64,000 nt of DNA, taken from Bacillota bacterium (GTDB taxonomy: Bacteria; Bacillota; TC1). Positions 37,631 through 46,346 of this stretch are shown one piece after another (the first letter of the stretch is position 1; each line of letters opens with the position of its first letter). The notes beneath the pieces are model-generated. The model was given only the letters and a program-made list of their open reading frames with translations. It was not told the origin of the DNA and ran no database searches. The stretch lies in the NCBI GenBank assembly GCA_028683955.1, contig JAQUGR010000004.1, forward strand, positions 51,623 through 115,622, written 5' to 3'. The position numbers and the translations under genes were made by a program.

Positions 37631-38556
37631 TACAAAGTTATTTTATTATTTAAAACTGACTTTTTAGCCCGTATTTTATCAATATCTAACTCTTCAATCA
37701 AAGAATCTATTGAGGAAAATCTTTTAACATCTCTTAAATAATCTATAAAATAAACACACATTGATTCATCATAAATATCTTCATCAAAATCAAATAAATT
37801 AACCTCTACCACAATTTTCTTCTCTCTGTCATCAAAGGTAGGTTGAAAACCAACATTACAAAACCCACTATACTGAATACCTTTAACATCAGCAAGGATA
37901 CTATATACACCTGGCTTAGGCAAAAGTTTATCTGATTCTATCGATAAATTAGCCGTAGGGTATCCAATTTTCCTACCAACTCCATGACCTCTAACTACAA
38001 CACCTTCTAAGGAATATAATCTGCCTAAAAACTCATTAGCTTCTACCATTCTACCTTCATTGACAAAATTCCTTATATGTGAAGAACTAACAACTTTATG
38101 TCCTATTTTATATGCAGGAATTATAATAGAATTATAATCAAACTTCTTGCCTAATTGGATAATATCACTACTATTGCCACTGGCACCTTTTCCAAAATGA
38201 TAATTGTAGCCTACTACGACATTTCTAACCTTTAGTTTCTTAACTAAAACATCTTCTATAAATGATTCTTTATTCATGGCAGCGAACTTTTTATTGAATT
38301 CAATAATTAATATACCATCTATGCCTAATCTCTTTAAAGTATCTATTTTTTCATCAAAAGTTTGTAATCTCTTAAAAGATGGGCTTTTAACGGATAATGG
38401 ATGAGGTTCAAATGTAACAATAACTACTTTGCCACCCAAACTTAAACCTGCTTTTATCAACTCAAGGTGACCAAGATGCAATCCATCAAAATTACCTAAT
38501 ATTGCTGTTATTTCACCAGTAAGATTAAATTCCTCTATTCCGTTAAATACAATCAT
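37627..38556 (-). CDS. ribF: Bifunctional riboflavin kinase/FAD synthetase
   Basis: Makes FMN from riboflavin and FAD from FMN. 309 residues. The N-terminal nucleotidyltransferase has GNFDGLHLGHLELI (about 22-35), TFEPHPL and the SSSHIRNFVNEG signature; the C-terminal flavokinase has VVRGHGVGRKIGYPTANLSI, GVYSILADV and GFCNVGFQPTF. The start codon overlaps the truB stop by one base. It could supply flavin for the Rnf complex encoded further along. Confidence 0.96.
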   Translation of the reverse strand: MIVFNGIEEFNLTGEITAILGNFDGLHLGHLELIKAGLSLGGKVVIVTFEPHPLSVKSPSFKRLQTFDEKIDTLKRLGIDGILIIEFNKKFAAMNKESFIEDVLVKKLKVRNVVVGYNYHFGKGASGNSSDIIQLGKKFDYNSIIIPAYKIGHKVVSSSHIRNFVNEGRMVEANEFLGRLYSLEGVVVRGHGVGRKIGYPTANLSIESDKLLPKPGVYSILADVKGIQYSGFCNVGFQPTFDDREKKIVVEVNLFDFDEDIYDESMCVYFIDYLRDVKRFSSIDSLIEELDIDKIRAKKSVLNNKITLY

Positions 38557-39452
38557 TATTCACCTACATTTTTTATTATTCTTAAAATTCCATCTACATT
38601 TTTCAATATACACACTAATTTTTCTTGAAAAATCCCTGCAAAAACTGTTTCATTTTCAATAGAGAATTTATTTTCTATTTTCTGTCCTAATTTTATCTTA
38701 TTGAAAGACTCTTCATCTAATTCCACCTGCATCATTTGTTCATCTATAGCATCTCTCATAGGAAGAATAAATGACATATCACCATGAGATATCATTTCAG
38801 TCAAGGCATCTAATTTTAAACTATCTTTTAATATAAAATGTCCAATTTGGTTCCTTAGCAAACTTCCCATAACAGCGGGTACACCTAATAGTTCTCCTAA
38901 ATGAACGCATAATGTTCTAATATATGTTCCTTTTGAAACTCCTGCTATAAACTTGGCTCTCCAATATCCATCCGAAAAATATAAGCCATCCTTTAAGGAC
39001 AACTTAACTATTTCTATATTTCTACTTGGTCTATCCACTTCAATCCCTGCTCGAGCATATTGATAAAGTTTTTTTCCTTTAATCTTAACACTAGAATACA
39101 TTGGTGGTTTTTGTGATATTGTTGTTCCTGATAAATTTTCACAAATAGTTCTAAGTTTATTTTCATTAAGAAGCTCTGAGGAATATTCAATTTTAACGAT
39201 AGTTCCAAAAATATCCTCTGTATCAGAAGATAGTCCAAAAACAATTTCACCTTCATATACTTTGTAACCATCGCCAACATATTCTAATAATCTTGTTCCT
39301 TTACCTATTCCAGCAATTAAAACACCTTCAGCTTCAGGATCTAAAGTACCAGCATGACCTATCTTTTTTATTTTAAGTATTTTTCTTAATCCATGTATTA
39401 CATCATGGGAGGTCATACCCTTTTCTTTATAAACATTAATTATTCCATTCAT
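38556..39452 (-). CDS. truB: tRNA pseudouridine(55) synthase
   Basis: Makes pseudouridine 55 in the T-loop of tRNAs. 298 residues with NVYKEKGMTSHDVIHGLRK, the catalytic aspartate in GHAGTLDPEAEGVLIAG, KPPMYSSVKIKGKKLYQYAR and VSKGTYIRTLCVHLGE. It overlaps nrnA by 17 bases and touches ribF, the standard order. Confidence 0.97.
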   Translation of the reverse strand: MNGIINVYKEKGMTSHDVIHGLRKILKIKKIGHAGTLDPEAEGVLIAGIGKGTRLLEYVGDGYKVYEGEIVFGLSSDTEDIFGTIVKIEYSSELLNENKLRTICENLSGTTISQKPPMYSSVKIKGKKLYQYARAGIEVDRPSRNIEIVKLSLKDGLYFSDGYWRAKFIAGVSKGTYIRTLCVHLGELLGVPAVMGSLLRNQIGHFILKDSLKLDALTEMISHGDMSFILPMRDAIDEQMMQVELDEESFNKIKLGQKIENKFSIENETVFAGIFQEKLVCILKNVDGILRIIKNVGE

Positions 39453-40428
39453 TATTATTTAAACCTTCAACGATTCTATTTAAAGCAAACTTCATTGCTT
39501 GATCCATCGGTTTTCTTATTCTGAAACCAGCAGCTCTTTTATGACCACCTCCGCCAAAGGAAGATGCCAGTTTGTTTGCATCTACTACGGCCTTAGTCCT
39601 AATTGAAACTCTTATTTCATCTTTTACAAATTCTTTAAACAGTATAGCAACTTCACAGGTTGATACCTTTCTAGGATAATCAACATAATTTTCAATATCA
39701 CCAGCAGTCAAATTATTTGTAATAGCAACATCATGAGGTAAGTAAGTATAAGCAATAACTCCATCATTCATAACTTCCATATTGTTTAGAATGGCTTTTA
39801 AACCATTCATTTGTCCAATACTTTCATTTTCATAGACTGACTTTCTCATGTTATTGAAATCAGCTTTCATTTCAAGAAGTATACTTACTAGAGCAACCGT
39901 AGCACTGGTTGTTGATTCATAAGTTAAATTCCCAGTATCAGTCATGACTCCAGTGTATATTGAGGTTGCTGCATCCTTATTAATAAATCCAAAAATATCA
40001 AGAAATACACTACCTACAATTTCTGATGTAGCAGACATTTTTGGGAATACAAAATTCTTGTTACCAAAATAGTCATTACTTACATGATGATCTATATTAA
40101 CTATATTCTCATAATTTGGAAATATCTCTTTTAAAGGAAAACCTATTCTGTCAATTTTAGCAGAATCCATTATAAATATATTGTATTTAACTAATTTATC
40201 AGTTTCAGTTAAATCATCTAAGCATTTAATCTGAATATCTTTTTCCAAAAATTTATACTTATCAGGAACTTTGTCCTTATTAAGAACTATAGGAATAAAT
40301 CCTAATTCTTTAAGTAAATAGCCCATACTAATTGATGAGCCAATAGCGTCACCATCGGGTGATTCATGACTTACAACTAATACAGGAGATTTCACTAATT
40401 TCTTAAGATATTTCTTTAATTCTTTCAT
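39436..40428 (-). CDS. nrnA: DHH-family bifunctional oligoribonuclease/pAp phosphatase
   Basis: NrnA-type phosphoesterase degrading nano-RNAs, pAp or cyclic-dinucleotide products. 330 residues: DHH domain with SHESPDGDAIGSSISMG, IFIMDSAK and the name-giving IDHHVSNDYFGN, then a DHHA1 domain ending in SSFGGGGHKRAAGFRI. It follows rbfA by 2 bases and overlaps truB; this rbfA-nrnA-truB order is common in Clostridia. Confidence 0.95.
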   Translation of the reverse strand: MKELKKYLKKLVKSPVLVVSHESPDGDAIGSSISMGYLLKELGFIPIVLNKDKVPDKYKFLEKDIQIKCLDDLTETDKLVKYNIFIMDSAKIDRIGFPLKEIFPNYENIVNIDHHVSNDYFGNKNFVFPKMSATSEIVGSVFLDIFGFINKDAATSIYTGVMTDTGNLTYESTTSATVALVSILLEMKADFNNMRKSVYENESIGQMNGLKAILNNMEVMNDGVIAYTYLPHDVAITNNLTAGDIENYVDYPRKVSTCEVAILFKEFVKDEIRVSIRTKAVVDANKLASSFGGGGHKRAAGFRIRKPMDQAMKFALNRIVEGLNNNEWNN

Positions 40429-40430
40429 TA

Positions 40431-40787
40431 CTATTCTTTCTCTTCTTTTTCAAAACTCTTTAAAATTTTATTTATTTTCAGACTATAGTTTAGAGTATCA
40501 TCAATATAAAAGGCAATTTCCGGAACAATTCTTAATTTTAATTTCATTCCAATTTGCTTTCTTATAAAACCTTTTCCTTTATTTAATGCCTCTAAACCAG
40601 CTTTAGCCTTGTCTTCTTCAAGATGACTTATAAAAATCTTAGCAAAAGATAAATCTTTAGCTACAGATACATCAGTAATTGTTATCATATGTAATCTTGG
40701 ATCTTTAAGATCTTCTCTAATAATCTCTGCTAAAACTTTCATCAACTCACCCTCTAGTCTTTGACTACGATGATGTTTTTTTATCAT
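40431..40787 (-). CDS. rbfA: Ribosome-binding factor A
   Basis: Assists late 16S maturation of the 30S subunit. 118 residues with the KH-like fold: RSQRLEGELMKVLAEIIRED, DPRLHMITITDVSVAKDLS, AKIFISHLE, and LKLRIVPEIAFYIDDTLNYS. Located just after infB (9-base gap). Confidence 0.96.
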   Translation of the reverse strand: MIKKHHRSQRLEGELMKVLAEIIREDLKDPRLHMITITDVSVAKDLSFAKIFISHLEEDKAKAGLEALNKGKGFIRKQIGMKLKLRIVPEIAFYIDDTLNYSLKINKILKSFEKEEKE

Positions 40788-40796
40788 AATATACTC

Positions 40797-43406
40797 CTAA
40801 TCTAACTTTCTAGCTATACTTTCTAATGTATAAGCCTCTATAACGTCACCTATTTTAATATCATTAAACCCAATAACGCTCAATCCACACTCATATCCTT
40901 GAGCAACTTCTTTAACTTCATCTTTGAATCGTTTAAGAGAATCAATATCACCTTCAAAAATTATAATTCCATCTCTTAGAACTCTTAATTTGGAGTTATT
41001 AGTGATTTTTCCATCAATAACATAACAACCAGCAATCAAGCCGATTTTAGGCACTTTAATTACCTGTCTTACTTCAACTGAGCCTAGTTCAACTTCTTTA
41101 ATTTCAGGGGCTAAAAGTCCACTTATAGCTTTTTTGATGTCATCAATCACTTCGTATATAACTCTATATAAAGTAACATTAACGTCTTCTTCAGCAGCTA
41201 ATTTTTTAGAATTATTATCTGGTCTTACATTAAAACCTATTATAAGGGCCTCAGAGCTCATAGCCAATTTAACATCAGTTTCAGTAATTGCACCAACACC
41301 CTCATGAATAATGTTAACTTTAACTTCATCGCTTTGAATATTTCTAATTGATTGACACAATGCCTCTACTGAACCATGAACATCACCTTTAACAATAACA
41401 TTAAGTTCTTTCAATTTACCTTCACTAATTCTTTCATATAGGTTTTCTAAAGAAACCATTTGATTTTTCCTGCCACGTTCTTCTCTCTTAACAATTTTTC
41501 TTTGATCAGCTAAGAAAGCAGCTAATTTTTCATCTTTAACAGACTGAAATATGTCACCAGCTTCTGGCACTACAGATAAGCCTAAAATTTCTACAGGAGT
41601 TGCTGGTCCAGCACTCTTAATATTTTTACCACCATCATTTAACATAGCTTTAACTTTACCATAGGCTTCACCAGCTAAAATCATGTCACCGATTTTCAAA
41701 GTTCCTTTAGTAATTAAAAGGGATGTAACTGTACCTTTTTCTTTATCTAATCTACCATCAATAACAAAACCTTCAGCTAATCTATTTGGGTTTGCTTTCA
41801 ATTCAAGCATTTCTGCTTGTAATTGTATCATCTCTAAAAGAGTATCAATATTTTCATTATTTTTTGCTGATACTGGTACGAAAATTGTTTCTCCGCCCCA
41901 TTCTTCTGATACTAGACCATATTCAGTTAATTGTTGCATAACTCTACTTTGGTCAGCACCCTCTTTATCAATTTTATTTACTGCTACTATTATTGGAACT
42001 CCAGCTGCTTTAGCATGATTAATAGCTTCAATAGACTGCGGCATAACACCATCGTCAGCTGCAACTACTAAAATTGCTATATCAGTTATATTTGCACCCC
42101 TTGCACGCATAGAAGTAAATGCTGCGTGTCCAGGTGTATCAATAAAAGTTATTTTTTTACCACCATGATGGACCTGATATGCTCCAATATGTTGTGTAAT
42201 TCCACCAGCTTCTGTTGCTATAACATTTGTTTTTCTAATTGCATCTAATAGTGAAGTTTTGCCGTGGTCAACGTGTCCCATTACTGTAACTATTGGTGGT
42301 CTAGATTTTAATGTTTTAGGATCATCTTCAACTATTTCTAATTCTGTTTGTCTTTTTAAAGATTTGAATTCAATTTCTTCAATTCCATATTCTGCGGCAA
42401 TTAATGAAGCTGTATCAAAATCAACAAACTGATTAATAGTTGCCATAACACCTAAAGTAATAAGCTTTTTAATAATTTCACCTGATGCTTTATTTAAACG
42501 CATTGCTAAATCTTTAACCTGAATTTCTTCACCTAATGTGATTTTCTTTAGATTAATTTCTATTTTTTCAGCATCAGAACGTTGTCTTTTGCTTCTACGT
42601 CTTTTATTATGTTTCCATCTATCATCACCATCGGCAACCATTCTATTACTTTTATATTCCACTTTGGTTGTTCCCGGTTTTTTAGGTTCCACTTTTTTCT
42701 TGAAATCTTTCTTTACTGCTGTTGCATCACCTTGTGGTCTAGGCTGTTGAGGCGGTCTGTCACCTTGTGGTCTAGGCTGTTGAGGCGGTCTATCACCTTG
42801 TGGTCTAGCTTGTTGAGGTGGTCTGTCACCTTGTGGTCTAGCTTGTTGAGGTGGTCTGTCACCTTGTGGTCTAAATTGTTGAGGTGGTCTGTCACCTTGT
42901 GGTCTAGATTGTTGAGGTGGTCTATCACCTTGTGGTCTAGATTGTTGAGGTGGTCTATCACCTTGTGGTCTAGATTGTTGAGGTGGTCTATCACCTTGTG
43001 GTCTAAATTGTTGAGGCGGTCTATCACCTTGTGGTCTAGATTGTTGAGGTGGTCTGTCACCTTGTGGTCTAGATTGTTGAGTTCTTTCCGGAGTTCTTTG
43101 ATTTGGTTTATGAACAATAATCTCCTCGATTACTTTATCTTTGTCTTTTTTTTCATCTTCAAGATTCTTAGCTTCAAGAGCTCTTGCCTTAGACATAGTT
43201 TTTTCTATTTCAGCTCTTTTCTCTTCTTCTTTTTGGTGAGCTTTTTCTCTTAATTTAGTATAATAACCTTCAATTTTCGAAACATCTTCATCAGATAATA
43301 CACTCATATGAGATTTTGCTGGAATATTCAACTTTTCTAAAATCCAGACGATTTCTTTATTGGTAACGCCTTTTTCTTTGGCTAATTCATATATACGTTT
43401 AGACAT
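40797..43406 (-). CDS. infB: Translation initiation factor IF-2 with tandem-repeat linker
   Basis: GTPase that places initiator tRNA on the ribosome. 869 residues: N-terminal IF2-N domain ([19 protein letters not shown]), a repeat-rich disordered linker (about 105-225), a second IF2-N region (about 285-340), then the G domain with [14 protein letters not shown] (G1), IDTPGHAAF (G3) and NKIDKE (G4), followed by domains II-IV. ATG at 43406 has AAGGAG 8 bases upstream; the longer frame begins in the ribosome site. The linker repeats [10 protein letters not shown] plus one variable residue. Member of the rimP-nusA-ylxR-infB operon. Confidence 0.97.
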   Translation of the reverse strand: MSKRIYELAKEKGVTNKEIVWILEKLNIPAKSHMSVLSDEDVSKIEGYYTKLREKAHQKEEEKRAEIEKTMSKARALEAKNLEDEKKDKDKVIEEIIVHKPNQRTPERTQQSRPQGDRPPQQSRPQGDRPPQQFRPQGDRPPQQSRPQGDRPPQQSRPQGDRPPQQSRPQGDRPPQQFRPQGDRPPQQARPQGDRPPQQARPQGDRPPQQPRPQGDRPPQQPRPQGDATAVKKDFKKKVEPKKPGTTKVEYKSNRMVADGDDRWKHNKRRRSKRQRSDAEKIEINLKKITLGEEIQVKDLAMRLNKASGEIIKKLITLGVMATINQFVDFDTASLIAAEYGIEEIEFKSLKRQTELEIVEDDPKTLKSRPPIVTVMGHVDHGKTSLLDAIRKTNVIATEAGGITQHIGAYQVHHGGKKITFIDTPGHAAFTSMRARGANITDIAILVVAADDGVMPQSIEAINHAKAAGVPIIVAVNKIDKEGADQSRVMQQLTEYGLVSEEWGGETIFVPVSAKNNENIDTLLEMIQLQAEMLELKANPNRLAEGFVIDGRLDKEKGTVTSLLITKGTLKIGDMILAGEAYGKVKAMLNDGGKNIKSAGPATPVEILGLSVVPEAGDIFQSVKDEKLAAFLADQRKIVKREERGRKNQMVSLENLYERISEGKLKELNVIVKGDVHGSVEALCQSIRNIQSDEVKVNIIHEGVGAITETDVKLAMSSEALIIGFNVRPDNNSKKLAAEEDVNVTLYRVIYEVIDDIKKAISGLLAPEIKEVELGSVEVRQVIKVPKIGLIAGCYVIDGKITNNSKLRVLRDGIIIFEGDIDSLKRFKDEVKEVAQGYECGLSVIGFNDIKIGDVIEAYTLESIARKLD
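42720..43082 (-). repeat. 33-bp tandem repeat inside infB (11-residue units)
   Basis: Eleven copies of RPQGD separated by RPPQQ plus S, F, A or P give about ten full 11-residue units, encoded by a 33-base repeat with only a few silent or single-residue changes (S/F/A/P at the unit end). The high DNA identity between units suggests recent expansion or ongoing slippage. The frame and length (a multiple of 3) are preserved. Confidence 0.95.
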
Positions 43407-43434
43407 TTTCTCATCTCCTTTTCTATGCCACAAA

Positions 43435-43704
43435 TTAGTCTGAGCTAATTTGGTTGGTTAATTCAACAATTATGTCATCAGACAATTTCTCCCCTAATGC
43501 TCTTTCAATAGCTTTTTTTCTGATTGCCGCTTTAAGGCACTCAGCATTATGACAGATATACGCACCCCTACCTGGTTCTTTGCCTTTTTTATCAATAACA
43601 AGAACACCATTTGGTTTCCGTACAACTCTAATTAAATTAATTTTATCTGTCTTCAAACCACAGCCAATACATGATCGTTGTGGAATTTTCCTAGTTTTCA
43701 CCAT
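43435..43704 (-). CDS. ylxR: YlxR-family RNA-binding protein (RnpM)
   Basis: 89-residue protein of the DUF448/YlxR family, recently linked to RNase P modulation in Bacillus. Visible family pattern: PQRSCIGCG near the start, LIRVVRKPNGVLVIDKKGK, and PGRGAYICHNAECLKAA. It is encoded 2 bases after nusA. The L7Ae-like ylxQ gene usually found between ylxR and infB is absent; infB follows after 28 bases. Confidence 0.93.
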   Translation of the reverse strand: MVKTRKIPQRSCIGCGLKTDKINLIRVVRKPNGVLVIDKKGKEPGRGAYICHNAECLKAAIRKKAIERALGEKLSDDIIVELTNQISSD

Positions 43705-43706
43705 TT

Positions 43707-44843
43707 TTATAAATCCTTCAGGCCCTTAACTTGTTCTTCACTGATAATATCAATCTTCCAGCCAGTTAACTTTGCAGCCAATCTAACATTTTGACCATCT
43801 TTACCTATTGCAAGTGAAAATATATCTCTAGAAACCAATACTTTAGCTTCATTTATTTCTTCATTTAATACAATATCTAATATTTGAGCTGGAGCCAATG
43901 CATTACATATATATTCATCAATTTTTTCTGAATATTCAATTATATCAATCTTTTCACCAACATCTTTGGTACTTCCTAGTTCATTAAGAACATTACCAAT
44001 TCTACTACCTCTTGTACCAATACATGCTCCAACTGGATCAACATTTTCCTGAGTGCTAAAAACCGATATTTTAGTTCTAGATCCTGCTTCCCTAGCTATA
44101 CCTTTAATTAATACAGTCCCATCATGTATTTCAGGTACTTCAAGTTCAAACAATCTTTTAATTAAATCTTTATGTCTTCTTGAAATAGTAATTACAGGAT
44201 TTTTAGTTGTTTTCTTTACATTTACCAAATAAACTTTTAATCTTTCGCCTATATGGTATCTCTCATTATCAACCTGTTCTTCAGGAGGCAGAATTACTTC
44301 TCCATTGCCTATTGTTAAAAAAACGTTATATTTATCATTCTTCTCATCGTCTTTATTTACAGGTGAAATTCTAGATATAACTCCACTAACAAGGTCTTTT
44401 TCTTTTTTAGAAAATTCATCAAAAATATTAGTTCTCTCTATTTCTCTAATTTTTTGAGTGATTATTTGCTTAGCAGTTTGTGCTACCATCCTGCCCATAG
44501 TTTTAGTGTCCATCTCTACTTCTTCTTTAACTACATCACCCACTGTCACAGCACCAAATTTTTCTACTGCATCTTCTAATGCAATTTGACTATCTGCATC
44601 AATTACTTCATCAACTACATCTCTCATATAGTAAATTTTTATTTCGCCATTAGTTCTATTTAACTCTGCTTTAAAATTATCATATGGTGTCTTCACATCT
44701 AATTTTTCATGCTTATGATCAGTTGCATGTTTTCTTTTAAGACCCATAACAATTGCAGTCTCAATAGTCTCAAAAAGCATTTCTGAACTTATACCTTTAT
44801 CTTTTTCTAGATCTTTAACTGCTTCAATCAATTTCTCGTTCAT
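43707..44843 (-). CDS. nusA: Transcription elongation/termination factor NusA
   Basis: Binds RNA polymerase and promotes pausing, termination and antitermination. 378 residues: N-terminal polymerase-binding domain (about 1-130), S1 domain (about 135-200), then two KH domains (VDPVGACIGTRGSRI and VSRDIFSLAIGKDGQNVRLA). No C-terminal acidic repeats, as is normal for Firmicutes. Encoded after rimP with a 9-base gap. Confidence 0.97.
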   Translation of the reverse strand: MNEKLIEAVKDLEKDKGISSEMLFETIETAIVMGLKRKHATDHKHEKLDVKTPYDNFKAELNRTNGEIKIYYMRDVVDEVIDADSQIALEDAVEKFGAVTVGDVVKEEVEMDTKTMGRMVAQTAKQIITQKIREIERTNIFDEFSKKEKDLVSGVISRISPVNKDDEKNDKYNVFLTIGNGEVILPPEEQVDNERYHIGERLKVYLVNVKKTTKNPVITISRRHKDLIKRLFELEVPEIHDGTVLIKGIAREAGSRTKISVFSTQENVDPVGACIGTRGSRIGNVLNELGSTKDVGEKIDIIEYSEKIDEYICNALAPAQILDIVLNEEINEAKVLVSRDIFSLAIGKDGQNVRLAAKLTGWKIDIISEEQVKGLKDL

Positions 44844-44852
44844 TTTATCCTC

Positions 44853-45302
44853 CTAAAAATCAAGTAAAATATTAGCTTTGCTAATATTCGCTTTGGCAAA
44901 CGCTATTTCTTTATCATCAACATTCAACACTAGTTCTTCATCATATCTAATAAGAATGCCTATATATTTTTTCTTCTTGTCAATTGGTTTATAAAGACTA
45001 ACCTCAATTTTCTCACCTATATTATTGAAATAGTCCTCATCTTTTCTTAATGGCCTTTCAAGACCAAGTGAAGAAACTTCAAGAACATATTGTGTTTGAA
45101 CATATTCTTTTTCATCAAGAATAATCTCAACATATCGGCTAACTTTCTCACAATCATTAATATCGATTCCGTCAGTCTTGTCTATAAAAAATCTTAAGAA
45201 CCAATCCTGTCCCTCTTTAACATAATCTACAAAAACAAGCTCATAACCTAGTTCTGCAACTAAAGGCCTAAAATCATCTTCTATTTTTTGACTAATTGAC
45301 AT
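44853..45302 (-). CDS. rimP: Ribosome maturation factor RimP
   Basis: Assists 30S subunit maturation. 149 residues with LGYELVFVDYVKEGQDWFLR, IDKTDGIDINDCEKVSRY, and YVLEVSSLGLERPLRKDEDY. First gene of the nusA-infB operon, with a GGAG ribosome site directly after a leader terminator. Confidence 0.95.
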   Translation of the reverse strand: MSISQKIEDDFRPLVAELGYELVFVDYVKEGQDWFLRFFIDKTDGIDINDCEKVSRYVEIILDEKEYVQTQYVLEVSSLGLERPLRKDEDYFNNIGEKIEVSLYKPIDKKKKYIGILIRYDEELVLNVDDKEIAFAKANISKANILLDF

Positions 45303-45325
45303 TCACAAATCTCCTTCTTTAAACG

Positions 45326-45349
45326 AAAAAAGTGGGTTTTCCCACTTTT
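45326..45349 (-). terminator. Leader terminator upstream of rimP
   Basis: AAAAGTGGG / CCCACTTTT stem (9 bp) with a 4-base loop and a T-run on the minus strand. It lies between the predicted rimP promoter and the rimP ribosome site, so it could act both as end of xerC read-through and as attenuator of the nusA operon. Confidence 0.75.
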
Positions 45350-45369
45350 CAAAACTAATCTACTCTTAA

Positions 45370-45398
45370 ATTATATACCTTATCTATAGTAAAAGCAA
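45370..45398 (-). promoter_or_regulatory. rimP-nusA-infB operon promoter
   Basis: TTGCTT (45393-45398), 17-base spacer, TATAAT (45370-45375) on the minus strand. Predicted start near 45363, only about 14 bases before the terminator hairpin. Confidence 0.65.
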
Positions 45399-45401
45399 TA
45401 T

Positions 45402-46346
45402 TTAATCCCTTTTTTTTGCTCTGGGATGGGCATGGTCATAGGTTTTCTTCAACTGATTCTTAGTAATATGTGTATATATTTGAGTAGTTGACAAACTCTC
45501 GTGTCCTAAAAACGTTTGTACCACTCTTAAGTCAGAACCTCTTTCTAATAAGTGAGTAGCAAAACTATGTCTAAAGGTATGTGGAGAAATATTAAGAGTT
45601 GTAGAAACTTGATGAATATATTTTTCAACCAAAGTTCTTACACTCCTGTCTCCAAGTTGTTTACCTCTTATCCCATAAAACAAGTAATCTTCTTTATCCT
45701 CTAAAAATCCAGAATCATAATAATCATTTATTGCCTTAATTGCATAGCTGCCTAATGGAACTATTCTTTCCTTATTACCTTTACCTGTTACATGAATAGA
45801 ACCTAATTCTAAATCAACATCCATAATTTTAATTGACACTAACTCACTTACCCTTATTCCTGAAGCATAAAGAACTTCCATAATAGCTCTATCTCTTAAA
45901 CCTATTGCTGTAGTTAAATCAGGTGCTTGCATTAAAGCCTCTATCTGATATTCATACATAAATTTAGGTAATCCCTTATCTAACTTAGGAGATATGATAT
46001 GTATCATCGGATTAGATTCTATTAATTCCTGTCTTGTTAAGAATTTAAAAAAAGAACGTAATGTAGCAATTTTTCTAGACATGGTTCTTTTTTTATATCC
46101 TGTTCTATTTAAAAAATTAATAAATAATCTTATTAAATGATGATCAATATTATTAAACTCTACTTTAAAATCAATTATATTATCTTCATCGTCTTTTATC
46201 AATAAAGCTCCAGCTATATTGTCTCTAAGCCATAATGAAAAAACCTGTAAGTCATTTGTATATGCCGTTATAGTATTAAGGGAATATCTTCTCTCATTCT
46301 GTAAATAATCCATAAATTGACTTTCCATGCTAAAAAAACTATCCAT
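45402..46346 (-). CDS. xerC: Tyrosine recombinase XerC
   Basis: Resolves chromosome dimers at dif with XerD. 314 residues: N-terminal SAM-like DNA-binding domain (FMDYLQNERRYSLNTITAYT) and catalytic domain with the arginine in LYASGIRVSEL, HTFRHSFATHLL (H-x-x-R), LGHESLSTTQIYTHI (H/W and the nucleophilic tyrosine). The ATG overlaps the trmFO stop by 8 bases. In Bacillus this gene is followed by hslVU-codY; those genes are absent here. Confidence 0.94.
   Translation of the reverse strand: MDSFFSMESQFMDYLQNERRYSLNTITAYTNDLQVFSLWLRDNIAGALLIKDDEDNIIDFKVEFNNIDHHLIRLFINFLNRTGYKKRTMSRKIATLRSFFKFLTRQELIESNPMIHIISPKLDKGLPKFMYEYQIEALMQAPDLTTAIGLRDRAIMEVLYASGIRVSELVSIKIMDVDLELGSIHVTGKGNKERIVPLGSYAIKAINDYYDSGFLEDKEDYLFYGIRGKQLGDRSVRTLVEKYIHQVSTTLNISPHTFRHSFATHLLERGSDLRVVQTFLGHESLSTTQIYTHITKNQLKKTYDHAHPRAKKRD

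Noticed and set aside
42720..43082. Possible CRISPR array from regularly spaced repeats.
   Set aside because: Units are contiguous with no unique spacers, in frame with IF2, and code for protein.
42582..43253. Long open frames antisense or shifted over the infB repeat, including one made of LDHKV units.
   Set aside because: A 33-base repeat (a multiple of 3) without stops keeps all frames open; infB is the real gene and these frames have no ribosome site.
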